Assembly: GCA_937911325.1 (NCBI GenBank)
Contig: CALDSD010000092.1
Coordinates: 1-64,000, forward strand
Direction of reading: 5' to 3'
Length of the DNA stretch: 64,000 nucleotides
Source: an uncultured Neomegalonema sp.
GTDB taxonomy: Bacteria; Pseudomonadota; Alphaproteobacteria; Rhodobacterales; Rhodobacteraceae
Each line of letters opens with the position of its first letter. Position 1 is the stretch's first letter. A program made the position numbers and the translations under genes. Positions 17,304-25,653 of this stretch are shown one piece after another. Under the pieces are notes generated by a model, which was given only the letters and a program-made list of their open reading frames with translations, was not told the DNA's origin and made no database searches.

Positions 17304-17333
17304 ATGGTTAAATCCCTTGTTTTTGATGGTTAA
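17304..17333 (-). promoter_or_regulatory. Two CtrA-like half-sites (TTAACCAT)
   Basis: On the minus strand TTAACCAT occurs at 17304-17311 and again at 17326-17333, 22 bp (about two helical turns) apart, between hemH and the small membrane protein gene. This is the CtrA half-site consensus, and the same-face spacing is suggestive. The sites are short, so chance is not excluded. Confidence 0.3.
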
Positions 17334-17337
17334 GGCG

Positions 17338-18417
17338 TCAGCTCTTAACCCAGCCTGACATCTCGCGCTCGAGGACCGCCGCCATCATTTCAATATGCGC
17401 GTCGTCGTCATTCAGGCAGGCAATGTAGTGGAAGTGCTCGCCACCCGCCTCTTCAAAGCTCTCTTTGATCTCTTCGTTGATCTCTTCGAGCGTCTCGACG
17501 CAGTCGGATGAGAACCCAGGCGCAAAGATCGCGATGTTGCTGTGCCCTTCTTCCGCCAGCTTGGCGACGTGCTCAACCGTATATGGCTGCAGCCACTCTT
17601 CCGGGCCAAAGCGTGATTGGAACGTGGTGTGGAGGGCGTCCTTGTCCCAGCCGAGACGCTCGACCAGAAGACGCGACGTCTTCTGACAGGTGCAATGATA
17701 GGGATCGCCCTTCCTGAAGTAGCTTTGCGGAATGCCGTGATAGGATGCGACCAGTTTCGTCGGCTTGTCCTCAAGCGCCGCATAGGCCCGTTCGACCGAT
17801 TGCGCCAGCGACTCGATGTAAAGCGGATGATCGTAGTAGGCCGGCACGGTCCGAATATACGGCTGCCAGCGCATTTTCATAAGCGCTCGGAACGCCTGAT
17901 CGTTGGCCGTCGCCGTCGTCGCGGCGGCGTATTGCGGATAAAGCGGGAAGAACACGATCCGCTCGCAGCCTTCGTCCTTGAGCTTTTCAATCGTGCTGGG
18001 CGTCGAGGGATTGCCGTACCGCATGCAGAAGTCGACGACGACGTCATCGCCGTACTTCGCCTGGAAAAGCGCGCGCAGTTTTTCAGTTTGCGCCTTCGTG
18101 GTCGTCAGCAGGGGGCTTTCGTCGGCGTCGGTGTTCCAGATGCCGCGATACGCCTCGCCGCTTGAAAACGGACGCTTCGTCAGAACGATCGTCTGCAGGA
18201 TCGGCTGCCATAGCCAAGACGGCCATTCGATGACGCGCTTGTCCGAGAGAAACTCGTTCAGGTAACGACGCATCGACCAGAAGTCGGTGTTGTCCGGCGT
18301 GCCGAGATTGGCGATCAGCACGCCGACTTTCGCCGGTTTTACAGGCGGGTGATCCGCGGGCGCGTGTGCTAGGCGGCCTTGGCCCGGTTTGTCATTATGG
18401 CCAGTCGTGTCGAGCAT
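17338..18417 (-). CDS. hemH: Ferrochelatase
   Basis: 359 residues from ATG 18417. Inserts ferrous iron into protoporphyrin IX, the last step of haem synthesis; membrane-associated. Motifs: VGVLIANLGTPD, RRYLNEFLSDKRVIEWP, FFPLYPQYAAATTAT, LVASYHGIPQSYFRKGDPYHCTCQKTSRLL (active-site His within SYHGIP) and IAIFAPGFSSDCVETLEEI. Cysteines in the DPYHCTC and SSDCVETL segments match those used by [2Fe-2S]-type ferrochelatases, but cluster binding is inferred. An N-terminal tail of about 28 residues precedes the core. Confidence 0.96.
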   Translation of the reverse strand: MLDTTGHNDKPGQGRLAHAPADHPPVKPAKVGVLIANLGTPDNTDFWSMRRYLNEFLSDKRVIEWPSWLWQPILQTIVLTKRPFSSGEAYRGIWNTDADESPLLTTTKAQTEKLRALFQAKYGDDVVVDFCMRYGNPSTPSTIEKLKDEGCERIVFFPLYPQYAAATTATANDQAFRALMKMRWQPYIRTVPAYYDHPLYIESLAQSVERAYAALEDKPTKLVASYHGIPQSYFRKGDPYHCTCQKTSRLLVERLGWDKDALHTTFQSRFGPEEWLQPYTVEHVAKLAEEGHSNIAIFAPGFSSDCVETLEEINEEIKESFEEAGGEHFHYIACLNDDDAHIEMMAAVLEREMSGWVKS

Positions 18418-18548
18418 CGCATCTATGCGCAAAGCGCCCTCAAAGAGTGTGTGAAATCTATCGCATACCTAGCGTTTGATGAACCAGCGTCAATCACTTG
18501 GGTGCGGTCGCGTCAATTCTGCTTGCCCTTGCCCAGGTTTTATACGAG

Positions 18549-18569
18549 ATATAGTTCGCAAGACTATAT
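18549..18569. promoter_or_regulatory. Inverted repeat ATATAGT/ACTATAT ahead of the phospholipase-like gene
   Basis: ATATAGT at 18549-18555 and ACTATAT at 18563-18569 form perfect 7-bp arms around a 7-base centre. It ends 11 bases before ATG 18581. It could be an operator, or an mRNA hairpin next to the ribosome binding site. Confidence 0.4.
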
Positions 18570-18580
18570 ATGAGGGCAGA

Positions 18581-20146
18581 ATGTCGCTTCTATACCGGGT
18601 CTTGTATGCCGCGCATTGTAACGGAACCCACCACAAAATCGCGATGCGCGCCCTTCAGCGGTTGCAGCACCCGCAAGCCGAGGCTTGGCGCCGCGTCTTT
18701 CTGAAGCATGCGGATCAGTTTATCGAAGGCTCCAAGGCGCCTGACAAGCTCTTCAAAGACTTTACGAACCACGTTCTGCACGTCGAGGGAACGGAATGGG
18801 GCGGGGCAAAGCGCGCGGCTTCGTCGGCGTATCAGCGTGTCGTCATGTTGCTGCAACAAGGCAATTGGGCGGCGGCCGCCTATGCCGCGGGCGTCTTGAG
18901 TCATTATTACTCAGATCCGTTGATGCCGTTTCACACCGGCAGCTCGGAGGCGGAGAACAACCTTCACCGGGCGGTCGAGTGGAGCATTTCCAAATCGTTT
19001 GAAGAGTTGTGGGCGAGCGCGCCCAATGTTGGGGTCATCGCAGGGCGAGAGCCTGGTTGGGTCGAGGCGATGGTCAGAGACGCAGCCGACGCGAGCCACT
19101 CGCACTACTTCGATCTGATTTCGGACTATGACCTCGATGCTGGCGTCTCCGATCCGCCGAAAGGGCTGACCGGAGAGGCTTGGAGCTATTTGCCGCCTCT
19201 GCTCGCCCATGCCGTCGCCGGCTTCGCGCTGCTGATGGATCGGGCGATCGAGGAGGCTCAGGTCCAACCGCCGCAAGTGAGTCTCAGTGTTGAGACGGTC
19301 GTCGCGTCGCTCCAGATCCCTGTGAAGTGGGTCGTCAATCGGATGGAGGACGCGAAGGAGCGGGACGTTGTCTCAGCGATGCATGCTGAGCTGACGGCCT
19401 CGGGCGTCGTCGAGACGCACTTGCCCGAAGAGGTCAAAGTCGTTCGAAAAGCAATCGCGCGTCGATCGCCTCGGTCCGAAACCGAACAGCGCACGCCAGA
19501 TGCTGCGTCTCAGGCGACGACGGAGCCGGATGTCAAAGATCGGGTCATTGTCGAAACGCAACCCGCTCCTGCGCCACAAGCTCAGACGACTGCTTCCAAG
19601 AAACCGGATTTGAAACCGGATTTGAAACCGGATCCGCAGCCAGATCCGCAGCCGGTCCCCCAACCGCAGGCGGAAACTGCCCCAGAGGCGCGCCCGGCCG
19701 CTGTCGCCAGTGCGCGGGGACGAGTGCTTTCGTTGGACGCGGACATCGTCGACGCGCCGTCGATTGGACCGAAAACAGCCGCCAAGCTGAATGCTCTGGG
19801 CTTGTACAAGGTTCGTGATCTCATCGACTGCAATCCGGCCGATGTCGCTGACGCCTTGAACTACTTCCGGACGACAGAAGACGTCGTCGCCAAGTGGCGC
19901 GATCAGGCGCGGCTCCTCACGGAGATCCCCAGGCTGCGCCAATCCCACGCGGTGATGTTGGTTCACGCCGGATACCGAACGCTCGCCGATATTCGGACCG
20001 CGGACCCGTCGGCTCTGACCAAGGCTCTCGCCGTCGCAGCGGAGAGCGAGGAGATGCAGCGACAGTTGCGAAATCCCAACGGTCCGGAGCCGGATGTCGT
20101 TTCAGGGTGGATTGATGCCGCCGGAACCGTCAAAGAGGCTGCATAG
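18581..20146 (+). CDS. Zinc-dependent phospholipase C-like / DUF4332 helix-hairpin-helix fusion
   Basis: 521 residues from ATG 18581 (GAGGGCAG upstream). The first 230 or so residues resemble the S1/P1 nuclease and zinc phospholipase C helical fold: HHKIAMRALQ, HVLHVEG, the AGVLSHYYSDPLMPFHTG block and ENNLHRAVEW supply clustered His/Asp metal ligands. A linker of about 120 residues follows, rich in Pro/Lys/Gln with short repeats of KPDL and PQPDPQP. The last 160 residues form a DUF4332 region with the helix-hairpin-helix APSIGPKTAAKLNALGLYKVRDLI. No signal peptide is seen, so a cytosolic, nucleic-acid-linked role is possible. A strong hairpin terminator follows. Confidence 0.75.
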   Translation: MSLLYRVLYAAHCNGTHHKIAMRALQRLQHPQAEAWRRVFLKHADQFIEGSKAPDKLFKDFTNHVLHVEGTEWGGAKRAASSAYQRVVMLLQQGNWAAAAYAAGVLSHYYSDPLMPFHTGSSEAENNLHRAVEWSISKSFEELWASAPNVGVIAGREPGWVEAMVRDAADASHSHYFDLISDYDLDAGVSDPPKGLTGEAWSYLPPLLAHAVAGFALLMDRAIEEAQVQPPQVSLSVETVVASLQIPVKWVVNRMEDAKERDVVSAMHAELTASGVVETHLPEEVKVVRKAIARRSPRSETEQRTPDAASQATTEPDVKDRVIVETQPAPAPQAQTTASKKPDLKPDLKPDPQPDPQPVPQPQAETAPEARPAAVASARGRVLSLDADIVDAPSIGPKTAAKLNALGLYKVRDLIDCNPADVADALNYFRTTEDVVAKWRDQARLLTEIPRLRQSHAVMLVHAGYRTLADIRTADPSALTKALAVAAESEEMQRQLRNPNGPEPDVVSGWIDAAGTVKEAA

Positions 20147-20167
20147 AATCGGGTTTTCTCCCCAACT

Positions 20168-20205
20168 TCCCGGATCGGCGCTCTAGACGATCCGGGAGCT
20201 CTTTT
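20168..20205 (+). terminator. Rho-independent terminator-like hairpin
   Basis: TCCCGGATCG (20168-20177) pairs perfectly with CGATCCGGGA (20188-20197) around a 10-base loop, followed by GCTCTTTTC. It sits 22 bases after the stop at 20146. Confidence 0.65.
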
Positions 20206-20308
20206 CGGTTCTCCAGACGTCAGATCTTCACGACCCGCCGACTTGTGCGGTCGCGCGCATCGTGTTCACCTCAGGCTCAGAGATGAACGACAAAGAGGAC
20301 GCCGGAAG

Positions 20309-20944
20309 ATGCTGACCGCCCTGTCATTCTCACGCGCTGCGACTGCGCTGCTGCTGGCCGTCGCTTCAGGGGTCGCGCCCATGGCTTTGGCCAGCGACGC
20401 GGAGCTGCTGCCGGAACCTGAACTGGCTGACAATGGGATGCATTATCAGCCCTGGTTCCTGGACAGTTTCCTGGATCTGCAAGAGGATCTCGACGAAGCC
20501 GCCGCCGAAGGGAAAGGCCTGGCGATCTTCATCGAGCAAGCCGGATGCCCCTATTGTCGTGAACTGCACGAGGTGAACCTCCGCGACGCCGAGACCGTGC
20601 GCTACATCGAGGACCATTACGTCGCGCTGCAGATCGATCTTCGGGGCGCGCGGGAAGTCACCGACTTTGATGGAGAGGTCTTGACGGAACGCGATCTGAT
20701 CCGTCGATGGGGCGTCTTGTATACGCCAACAGTCTTGTTTTTCGATCCGGAAGCCGTTGAGGACGAAGGCTTGGGCAAAGATCGCGCCGCCGCGATCATG
20801 CCGGGCTATTTCAAGCCTTTCCATTTCCGGACCATGCTCGAATACGTGGCCGCGGGGCATTATCAGGAAATGCACTTCCAAGACTATGTGAACGCCCGAG
20901 CGCAGAAGCTGCGCGCCGAAGGAAAGGAAGTGACCGTCTGGTAG
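20309..20944 (+). CDS. SoxW-like periplasmic thioredoxin-fold protein
   Basis: 211 residues from ATG 20309 with GGAAG upstream. Signal peptide at residues 1-30 (ALLLAVASGVAPMALAS). The thioredoxin fold carries GCPYCRELHEVNL, a CPYC active site, near residue 77, and YTPTVLFFDP with the cis-proline. It matches the SoxW/thioredoxin_2 group of periplasmic disulfide-handling proteins; no sox genes are nearby, so the partner is unknown. Convergent with tenA (GC-rich hairpin-like spacer 20946-20960). Confidence 0.85.
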   Translation: MLTALSFSRAATALLLAVASGVAPMALASDAELLPEPELADNGMHYQPWFLDSFLDLQEDLDEAAAEGKGLAIFIEQAGCPYCRELHEVNLRDAETVRYIEDHYVALQIDLRGAREVTDFDGEVLTERDLIRRWGVLYTPTVLFFDPEAVEDEGLGKDRAAAIMPGYFKPFHFRTMLEYVAAGHYQEMHFQDYVNARAQKLRAEGKEVTVW

Positions 20945-20965
20945 CCGACCCCGCCGGGCGGGCCC

Positions 20966-21670
20966 TTAGGCCGCGGCCAGTCCCATGCCCCAGAAGTCGC
21001 GTTCAAGCTCTGTCGCGGTCTTGAACGTTCGGACAAGGTCTGGCCAACGCGGCGAAGACTGCGGATCGGGTCCGATCAGCCGCGCGGCCACGTCCTCGAA
21101 GAGTGTCGCGGCGCCCGCGCAGACAGACTGATAGTCGTCGCCAGAATAGGTTTCGATCCAGTCGCGGTAGGGATGCTCCTCGCCCGTGACAAGCTTGGGC
21201 GCCAGCGACGCGCCTATATCGCCATATCCCAGGACGCACGGCATCAGCGCCGTAAGCAGGTCGAGCAGATCGCCACGCAGGCCGGCGTCGGTCACATAGC
21301 GCGTGTACGCCAGTGTCTGCGGGGCCTCGAGGGTTTGGGCGAGGTCGGTCTCCGAAATCCCGATTGCGGCGCATGTCCGGACATGGAGCGGCATCTCGTC
21401 GTTTAGCAGCGCATTCACCGTGACCGCCATCTGACGCATTTCCTCGACGCGGTCAGATTTGGCGACCGCCAGAGCCCAGGCCCGGCTGAAATGGATCAGG
21501 AACACGTAGTCCTGCTTGAGGTAGTGCAGAAACGACGCGTTAGGCAACGAGCCGTCGCCGAGACCTCGAACAAACGCGTGCTCGACATAGGCTGGCCATG
21601 CCTCCCCAGCGGCCTGCTTCAGCTGGCCATAGAGAGGCGATCCAAAGTTCTCGATTGTCTGTGGCGTCAT
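20966..21670 (-). CDS. tenA: TenA family aminopyrimidine aminohydrolase (thiaminase II)
   Basis: 234 residues, all helical. TenA hydrolyses aminomethyl pyrimidine breakdown products of thiamine for salvage. Motifs: HAFVRGLGDGSLPNASFLHYLKQDYVFL, and ALMPCVLGYGDIG with the catalytic cysteine; EHPYRDWIETYSGDDY near the C-terminus. Length is typical. It follows the methyltransferase gene by 14 bases on the same strand. The YnjBCD-type importer further right could serve thiamine uptake, but the two are not linked. Confidence 0.92.
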   Translation of the reverse strand: MTPQTIENFGSPLYGQLKQAAGEAWPAYVEHAFVRGLGDGSLPNASFLHYLKQDYVFLIHFSRAWALAVAKSDRVEEMRQMAVTVNALLNDEMPLHVRTCAAIGISETDLAQTLEAPQTLAYTRYVTDAGLRGDLLDLLTALMPCVLGYGDIGASLAPKLVTGEEHPYRDWIETYSGDDYQSVCAGAATLFEDVAARLIGPDPQSSPRWPDLVRTFKTATELERDFWGMGLAAA

Positions 21671-21684
21671 CTTGGCGGGGTCTT

Positions 21685-22599
21685 TCAGCTGCGCCCGGTT
21701 TTTTCGCCGGTTGTCTGCTCCGTGACGCCCAAAGCGTCCGCGAGGCGCGACTTGGCTGATCCAGGACGGAGAGGTTGAGGCTGGCTGGCGTCGTACGCCC
21801 AGCCGGTGAGGAAGACCAGTTCGAATGTCGCGTAGACCTTTCCGTCAGCGCGGCTGAAGTTCTGCTGATAAATCTCGCAGGCGCGCAGAAGGGTCGCGCG
21901 TCTTAAGGGAACCCGACGGCGATCAACCAGTGCATTCGTCTCGCCCATCGATCGGAGATCCCGCATCAGATCCAAGGGCGAGCGATACCAGACGGTGAGC
22001 CGGTCGCTGTCTGCGACGGGAAGGGCGAAACCCGCGCGTTGCAAAAGAGCGCCGAGGTCGCGGATCTCGGCCATCGGCGACACTCTTTGACTGAGCCCGC
22101 CGTCGATTTCGGTTTCGGCCTCCGCCAGCGCCACTCTGAGCTCGGCCAGCGTGTCGCCGCCGAAGAGCACGCCGATGAAGAGGCCGTCCGGCCGGAGCGC
22201 GCGTCTGATCTGGATCAGCGTTCCGACCGGATCGTTGTCCGCGTGCAAGTCGAGGCCCGACAGAACAAGATCCTGGCTTGCGGCCTCCAGCGGCAACGCA
22301 TCCTGCGTCCAGTGTTCCGCGCCGGCTTGCGCCGCGAGCTCGGACGAGCGCTCGAACTGCTGGATCCGTTCAATCCCGAAACGCCCTTCGACCGCGCGCG
22401 AGAACACGCCCTCCGCCGCTCCGAGGATCGCCAGGTCGGGGAAGCTGCGCAGGACCTCTTCGAGGCGCTCCGCCACGCGCGTCGCGGCCTCCTTATGAGC
22501 GAATGCGTGCTCGGCGAATCCGGCGGCTGCGCGATCTCGTCGGCGGGCGCGGAGCGCGCGATCGAAGATTTTCGGCGTTTGGGTCATCGGCGAAGACAT
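21685..22599 (-). CDS. NDUFAF5-like SAM-dependent methyltransferase
   Basis: 304 residues. Class I methyltransferase-fold protein resembling the BioC-related alphaproteobacterial homologues of mitochondrial complex I assembly factor NDUFAF5. Visible: IFDRALRARRRDRAA at the N-terminus, the degenerate SAM-binding DLAILGAAEGVF, DLVLSGLDLHADNDPVGTLIQIRRALRPDGLFIG and the GLSQRVSPMAEIRDLGALLQRAGFALPVAD segment. The NDUFAF5 homologues hydroxylate an arginine in a complex I subunit; here this is inference. Divergent from comF. Confidence 0.85.
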   Translation of the reverse strand: MSSPMTQTPKIFDRALRARRRDRAAAGFAEHAFAHKEAATRVAERLEEVLRSFPDLAILGAAEGVFSRAVEGRFGIERIQQFERSSELAAQAGAEHWTQDALPLEAASQDLVLSGLDLHADNDPVGTLIQIRRALRPDGLFIGVLFGGDTLAELRVALAEAETEIDGGLSQRVSPMAEIRDLGALLQRAGFALPVADSDRLTVWYRSPLDLMRDLRSMGETNALVDRRRVPLRRATLLRACEIYQQNFSRADGKVYATFELVFLTGWAYDASQPQPLRPGSAKSRLADALGVTEQTTGEKTGRS

Positions 22600-22641
22600 A
22601 GAGCGCTGTCGTCGCCTGAGAAACCGATTTAACGTTTTGCG

Positions 22642-23382
22642 ATGCGGGCTCTCTTATCGCCACTCCTTGATGTCGTTTATCCGCCGACCTGTCTCACCTG
22701 CGAGGAGCCGGCGATGGAAACCGGGGGGCTGTGCGCCTCCTGCTGGCGGGAGACGCCCCTGATCGCGGGGCGGGTTTGCGATCGTTGCGGCGCGCCAATG
22801 GAGTACGACGCGTTGGGAGGGTCCGATGCGCCTTGTGAGAGTTGCCAAATGGATCCGCCAGCCTGGGATCGGGGCCGCGCGGCGGTCCTCTATCAGGGCG
22901 GCGGGCGCGATCTCGCGCTCGGGTTGAAGCATGGCGATCGTCTGGAGGCCGCAGCGCCGATGGCGCGTTGGATGGCGCGTTCCGGCCAAGATCTGCTTGC
23001 GGAGGCCGACGGGATTGCGCCGGTTCCGCTTCATTGGCGGCGCCGGCTTCGGCGTCGGTTCAATCAGGCCGCCGAACTCGGCCGAGCCTTGTCCACCGAA
23101 ACCGATATCCCGTTCCTGGCGGACGGCTTGCGCCGAACGCGGTTCACAGGTTCGCAGGACGGGCGGTTGCGAGACGACCGATTCGCAAACGTGCAGGGCG
23201 CATTTCGCGGTCGGCGGTCCGCGTTGGCTCCGACGATCGGCGGGACCGTGGTCCTGGTCGATGACGTGATGACGACCGGCGCGACCCTGTCCGCTTGCGC
23301 GGACGCCCTGCGGCGCGTCGGCGTCGCACAAGTTCACGTCCTGGTGTTTGCGCGTGTTCTGAAAGATGCGACGGAAGCTTGA
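22642..23382 (+). CDS. comF: ComF family phosphoribosyltransferase-like protein
   Basis: 246 residues. The N-terminus has a zinc-ribbon-like set of CxxC pairs (CLTCEEP, LCASC, CDRCGAP, CESC) and the C-terminal half a type I PRTase fold with the PRPP loop VVLVDDVMTTGATLSACADAL. ComF proteins take part in DNA uptake during transformation or in nucleotide handling; most alphaproteobacteria keep one copy near the NDUFAF5-like gene and glutaredoxin, as here. Confidence 0.92.
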   Translation: MRALLSPLLDVVYPPTCLTCEEPAMETGGLCASCWRETPLIAGRVCDRCGAPMEYDALGGSDAPCESCQMDPPAWDRGRAAVLYQGGGRDLALGLKHGDRLEAAAPMARWMARSGQDLLAEADGIAPVPLHWRRRLRRRFNQAAELGRALSTETDIPFLADGLRRTRFTGSQDGRLRDDRFANVQGAFRGRRSALAPTIGGTVVLVDDVMTTGATLSACADALRRVGVAQVHVLVFARVLKDATEA

Positions 23383-23470
23383 TAAGCCCCTATATGACCT
23401 GCAACGGCGCTGGCCGCCGACGGGGCGCGCCAGGCGAGCATAAGCGCATTCTAGAATTCTGGAGGGCCAA

Positions 23471-23737
23471 ATGGCCGATGTTGAAATCTACACGAGCCCG
23501 CTCTGCGGGTATTGCATGCGGGCGAAGCGTCTGCTCGACAAGAAAGGCGTCGCTTACCGCGAGATCGACGGCTGGAGCGACCGGGAGGCGAAAGCTGCGA
23601 TGATCCAGCGCGCCGACGGTCGTCGCACCGTTCCACAGATCTTCATCAATGGAAAAGGCATCGGCGGCTCGGATGAACTCGCCGCGCTTGAGCGCGGCGG
23701 CGAACTCGATGCGCTGCTTGGAGCCGCGGCTCAATGA
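23471..23737 (+). CDS. grxC: Glutaredoxin 3
   Basis: 88 residues with SD TGGAGGG before ATG 23471. Dithiol glutaredoxin with active site SPLCGYCMRAK (CGYC rather than the commoner CPYC), VPQIFINGKGIGGSDEL glutathione-binding loop. Reduces protein disulfides and glutathione mixed disulfides in the cytosol. Its 3' end overlaps the end of the convergent glycosyltransferase gene by 7 bases. Confidence 0.95.
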   Translation: MADVEIYTSPLCGYCMRAKRLLDKKGVAYREIDGWSDREAKAAMIQRADGRRTVPQIFINGKGIGGSDELAALERGGELDALLGAAAQ

Positions 23738-25518
23738 AGGGTCGCCGGATCGGCGCGACCGGAAGGCGGACCGCCGGGTGACGCGTCTTCGAAATGCGTC
23801 TTACCGTGTTCGGTCTTGTCCCAGTAGAAAGGCCGGACAATGAGCTCCCACAGGGCTTTGTAGGCGGCGATCGCCCCGAGCGGCCAGTAGAACGGCATCG
23901 CGAGCACCCAAGGCGCAAGCCACCGCAGGCCACGTCGGCGCAGCGCGATGACAGCGGTGGCGAGGATCGCGATCTGTCCGATTGTCAGCGTCGCGGCGAT
24001 GGGGGCGATCATCCAAAGCGGGGTTTGCTCCAGCCACAGCAACTCGCCCGTCGCGATCCACCAACCGATCAAGAAGAAAAACAGCGGTTGGGCCAGAAAA
24101 CTCAAGATCGAGAAGGGGAAAAGCACCTGCAACCCGACGAAGCCGCGCGTTCCAAGATCTCGCCAGCACCGAAGCGGCGCCCGCATGTGCGTCATCCACG
24201 TTTGCATGTAGCCCTTGATCCAACGTGAACGCTGCCGGATCCAGGGCCAGGGCTTTGTGACCGCTTCCTCGAGCGTCGTGCTGTCGACGAGATCGGTCCG
24301 GTATCCGCGTCTGGCGAGCCGGATCCCAAGATCGGCGTCCTCCGTGACGTTGTGCGCGTCCCAGCCCCCGACCTCTCGCAGCACGTCGGCCCGGAAGAAG
24401 ACGCTGGCCCCACCCAATGGCAGCGGAAGGCGAATGTCGCGCAGGCCGGCCAGCATGAAGTCAAACCAAATCGCGTACTCAATCGAGAAGCAGCGCGAGA
24501 GAAAGTTCTCGCGTGCGTTCCGCCACATCAGCCGGCACTGCAGGCAGGCGGTCTCATCGCCGGAGCGGTCAAATGCGTCAGCGACCTTCCTGAGCTGATC
24601 CCGAGCCGGGCGGTCTTCCGCGTCGTAGATGCCGATGATCTCGCCGGATGCGAGCGGCAACGCAGCGTTTAGGGCGCGTGGTTTTGTTCGGGGAGCGCCG
24701 TTGGGCACGACGATGGTTTTGATCCACCCCGCAAACCGCAGGCGCCGCAGAGCGGCCTGCATGTCGTGATCGTCCTCTTCGACGAGGAGCAGCGCCTCCA
24801 GGCGGCTGCGCGGATAGTCGAGAGCTTCGAGCGCGGCAAGCAGACCCTTTAGGACTTCGGTTTCTCGATAGAGCGGGATCAGAAGCGTCATCGCGGGCGG
24901 AGGACGCTGGGCAAGCACATTGCTCAAAAGAGGCGCTTCATTGCGCCTGCGACGCTGCAACGCTTTCCACAAAACGGCGATCCGAAGCGCGGCCGTCACG
25001 GCGATGAGGCTGGTGACGGCGACGATCGTCATCGAAAGAAGAACCACCGGCGCAAACACCAAACCGCCAGCCAGAGCGCTCAGCAGGGTGAAGTTCAAGA
25101 ACAGCTGCCAGTTCGCCAACGGAGCTCGGGCGCTGTCCTCGAATGGCAGCGTTTCCGCGGCGAGCCTCGCCCAGGGAGCCCGGATTTCGTCCTGCACCAT
25201 CGATTGAATCGATGTCGCCGCCGCCTGCGACGTTGGCTCGTTCAGAGCTGCGCGCGCGGCCCCCTGCGCTCCGGCCGCGGCAACCGTCGCGATGCGATGG
25301 TGCTGCGCGGACCCGGCGAGCCGGCGACGTAAACCGGTGCTTTGCAGCTTTGAGGTGAGGCGCATATGCGCCCCCGCCGTCATCAGCCCTTGGCGCAACA
25401 ACGCCGTGACGATGCGCTGTGTATGGTCGCTGCTCAGGCCAGGTTCCGAGCGGCGTTCTCCGTTGCGTTCTCCCGGGCCGTCAGGCTGGAACAACGTCAT
25501 CTCGTCGCGCGGGCTCAT
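23731..25518 (-). CDS. Family 2 processive-type membrane glycosyltransferase
   Basis: 595 residues. A disordered and helical N-terminus of about 130 residues is followed by two membrane helices, then a GT-A domain: AMTLLIPLYRETEVL, a DAED (DxD-type) UDP-sugar site, VTEDADLGIRLA and the processive signature QRSRWIKGYMQTW. Four to five further helices follow. This is the architecture of cellulose-synthase-like GT2 enzymes that polymerise and export an envelope or extracellular glycan. No PilZ domain is visible and no partner genes are adjacent. Product unknown. Confidence 0.88.
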   Translation of the reverse strand: MSPRDEMTLFQPDGPGERNGERRSEPGLSSDHTQRIVTALLRQGLMTAGAHMRLTSKLQSTGLRRRLAGSAQHHRIATVAAAGAQGAARAALNEPTSQAAATSIQSMVQDEIRAPWARLAAETLPFEDSARAPLANWQLFLNFTLLSALAGGLVFAPVVLLSMTIVAVTSLIAVTAALRIAVLWKALQRRRRNEAPLLSNVLAQRPPPAMTLLIPLYRETEVLKGLLAALEALDYPRSRLEALLLVEEDDHDMQAALRRLRFAGWIKTIVVPNGAPRTKPRALNAALPLASGEIIGIYDAEDRPARDQLRKVADAFDRSGDETACLQCRLMWRNARENFLSRCFSIEYAIWFDFMLAGLRDIRLPLPLGGASVFFRADVLREVGGWDAHNVTEDADLGIRLARRGYRTDLVDSTTLEEAVTKPWPWIRQRSRWIKGYMQTWMTHMRAPLRCWRDLGTRGFVGLQVLFPFSILSFLAQPLFFFLIGWWIATGELLWLEQTPLWMIAPIAATLTIGQIAILATAVIALRRRGLRWLAPWVLAMPFYWPLGAIAAYKALWELIVRPFYWDKTEHGKTHFEDASPGGPPSGRADPATLH

Positions 25519-25653
25519 GCCCCGGCGCGCCTGTTAGAGTGGTGGTGCATCCGACCGCATCTCCGCTTGATCAACCTTCACGTTAACCAGTTTGCGGGAT
25601 GAATACACTAGTAATTAGGGATAAGTCACGAAATTCTGGCGAGCGAAGCCAGC

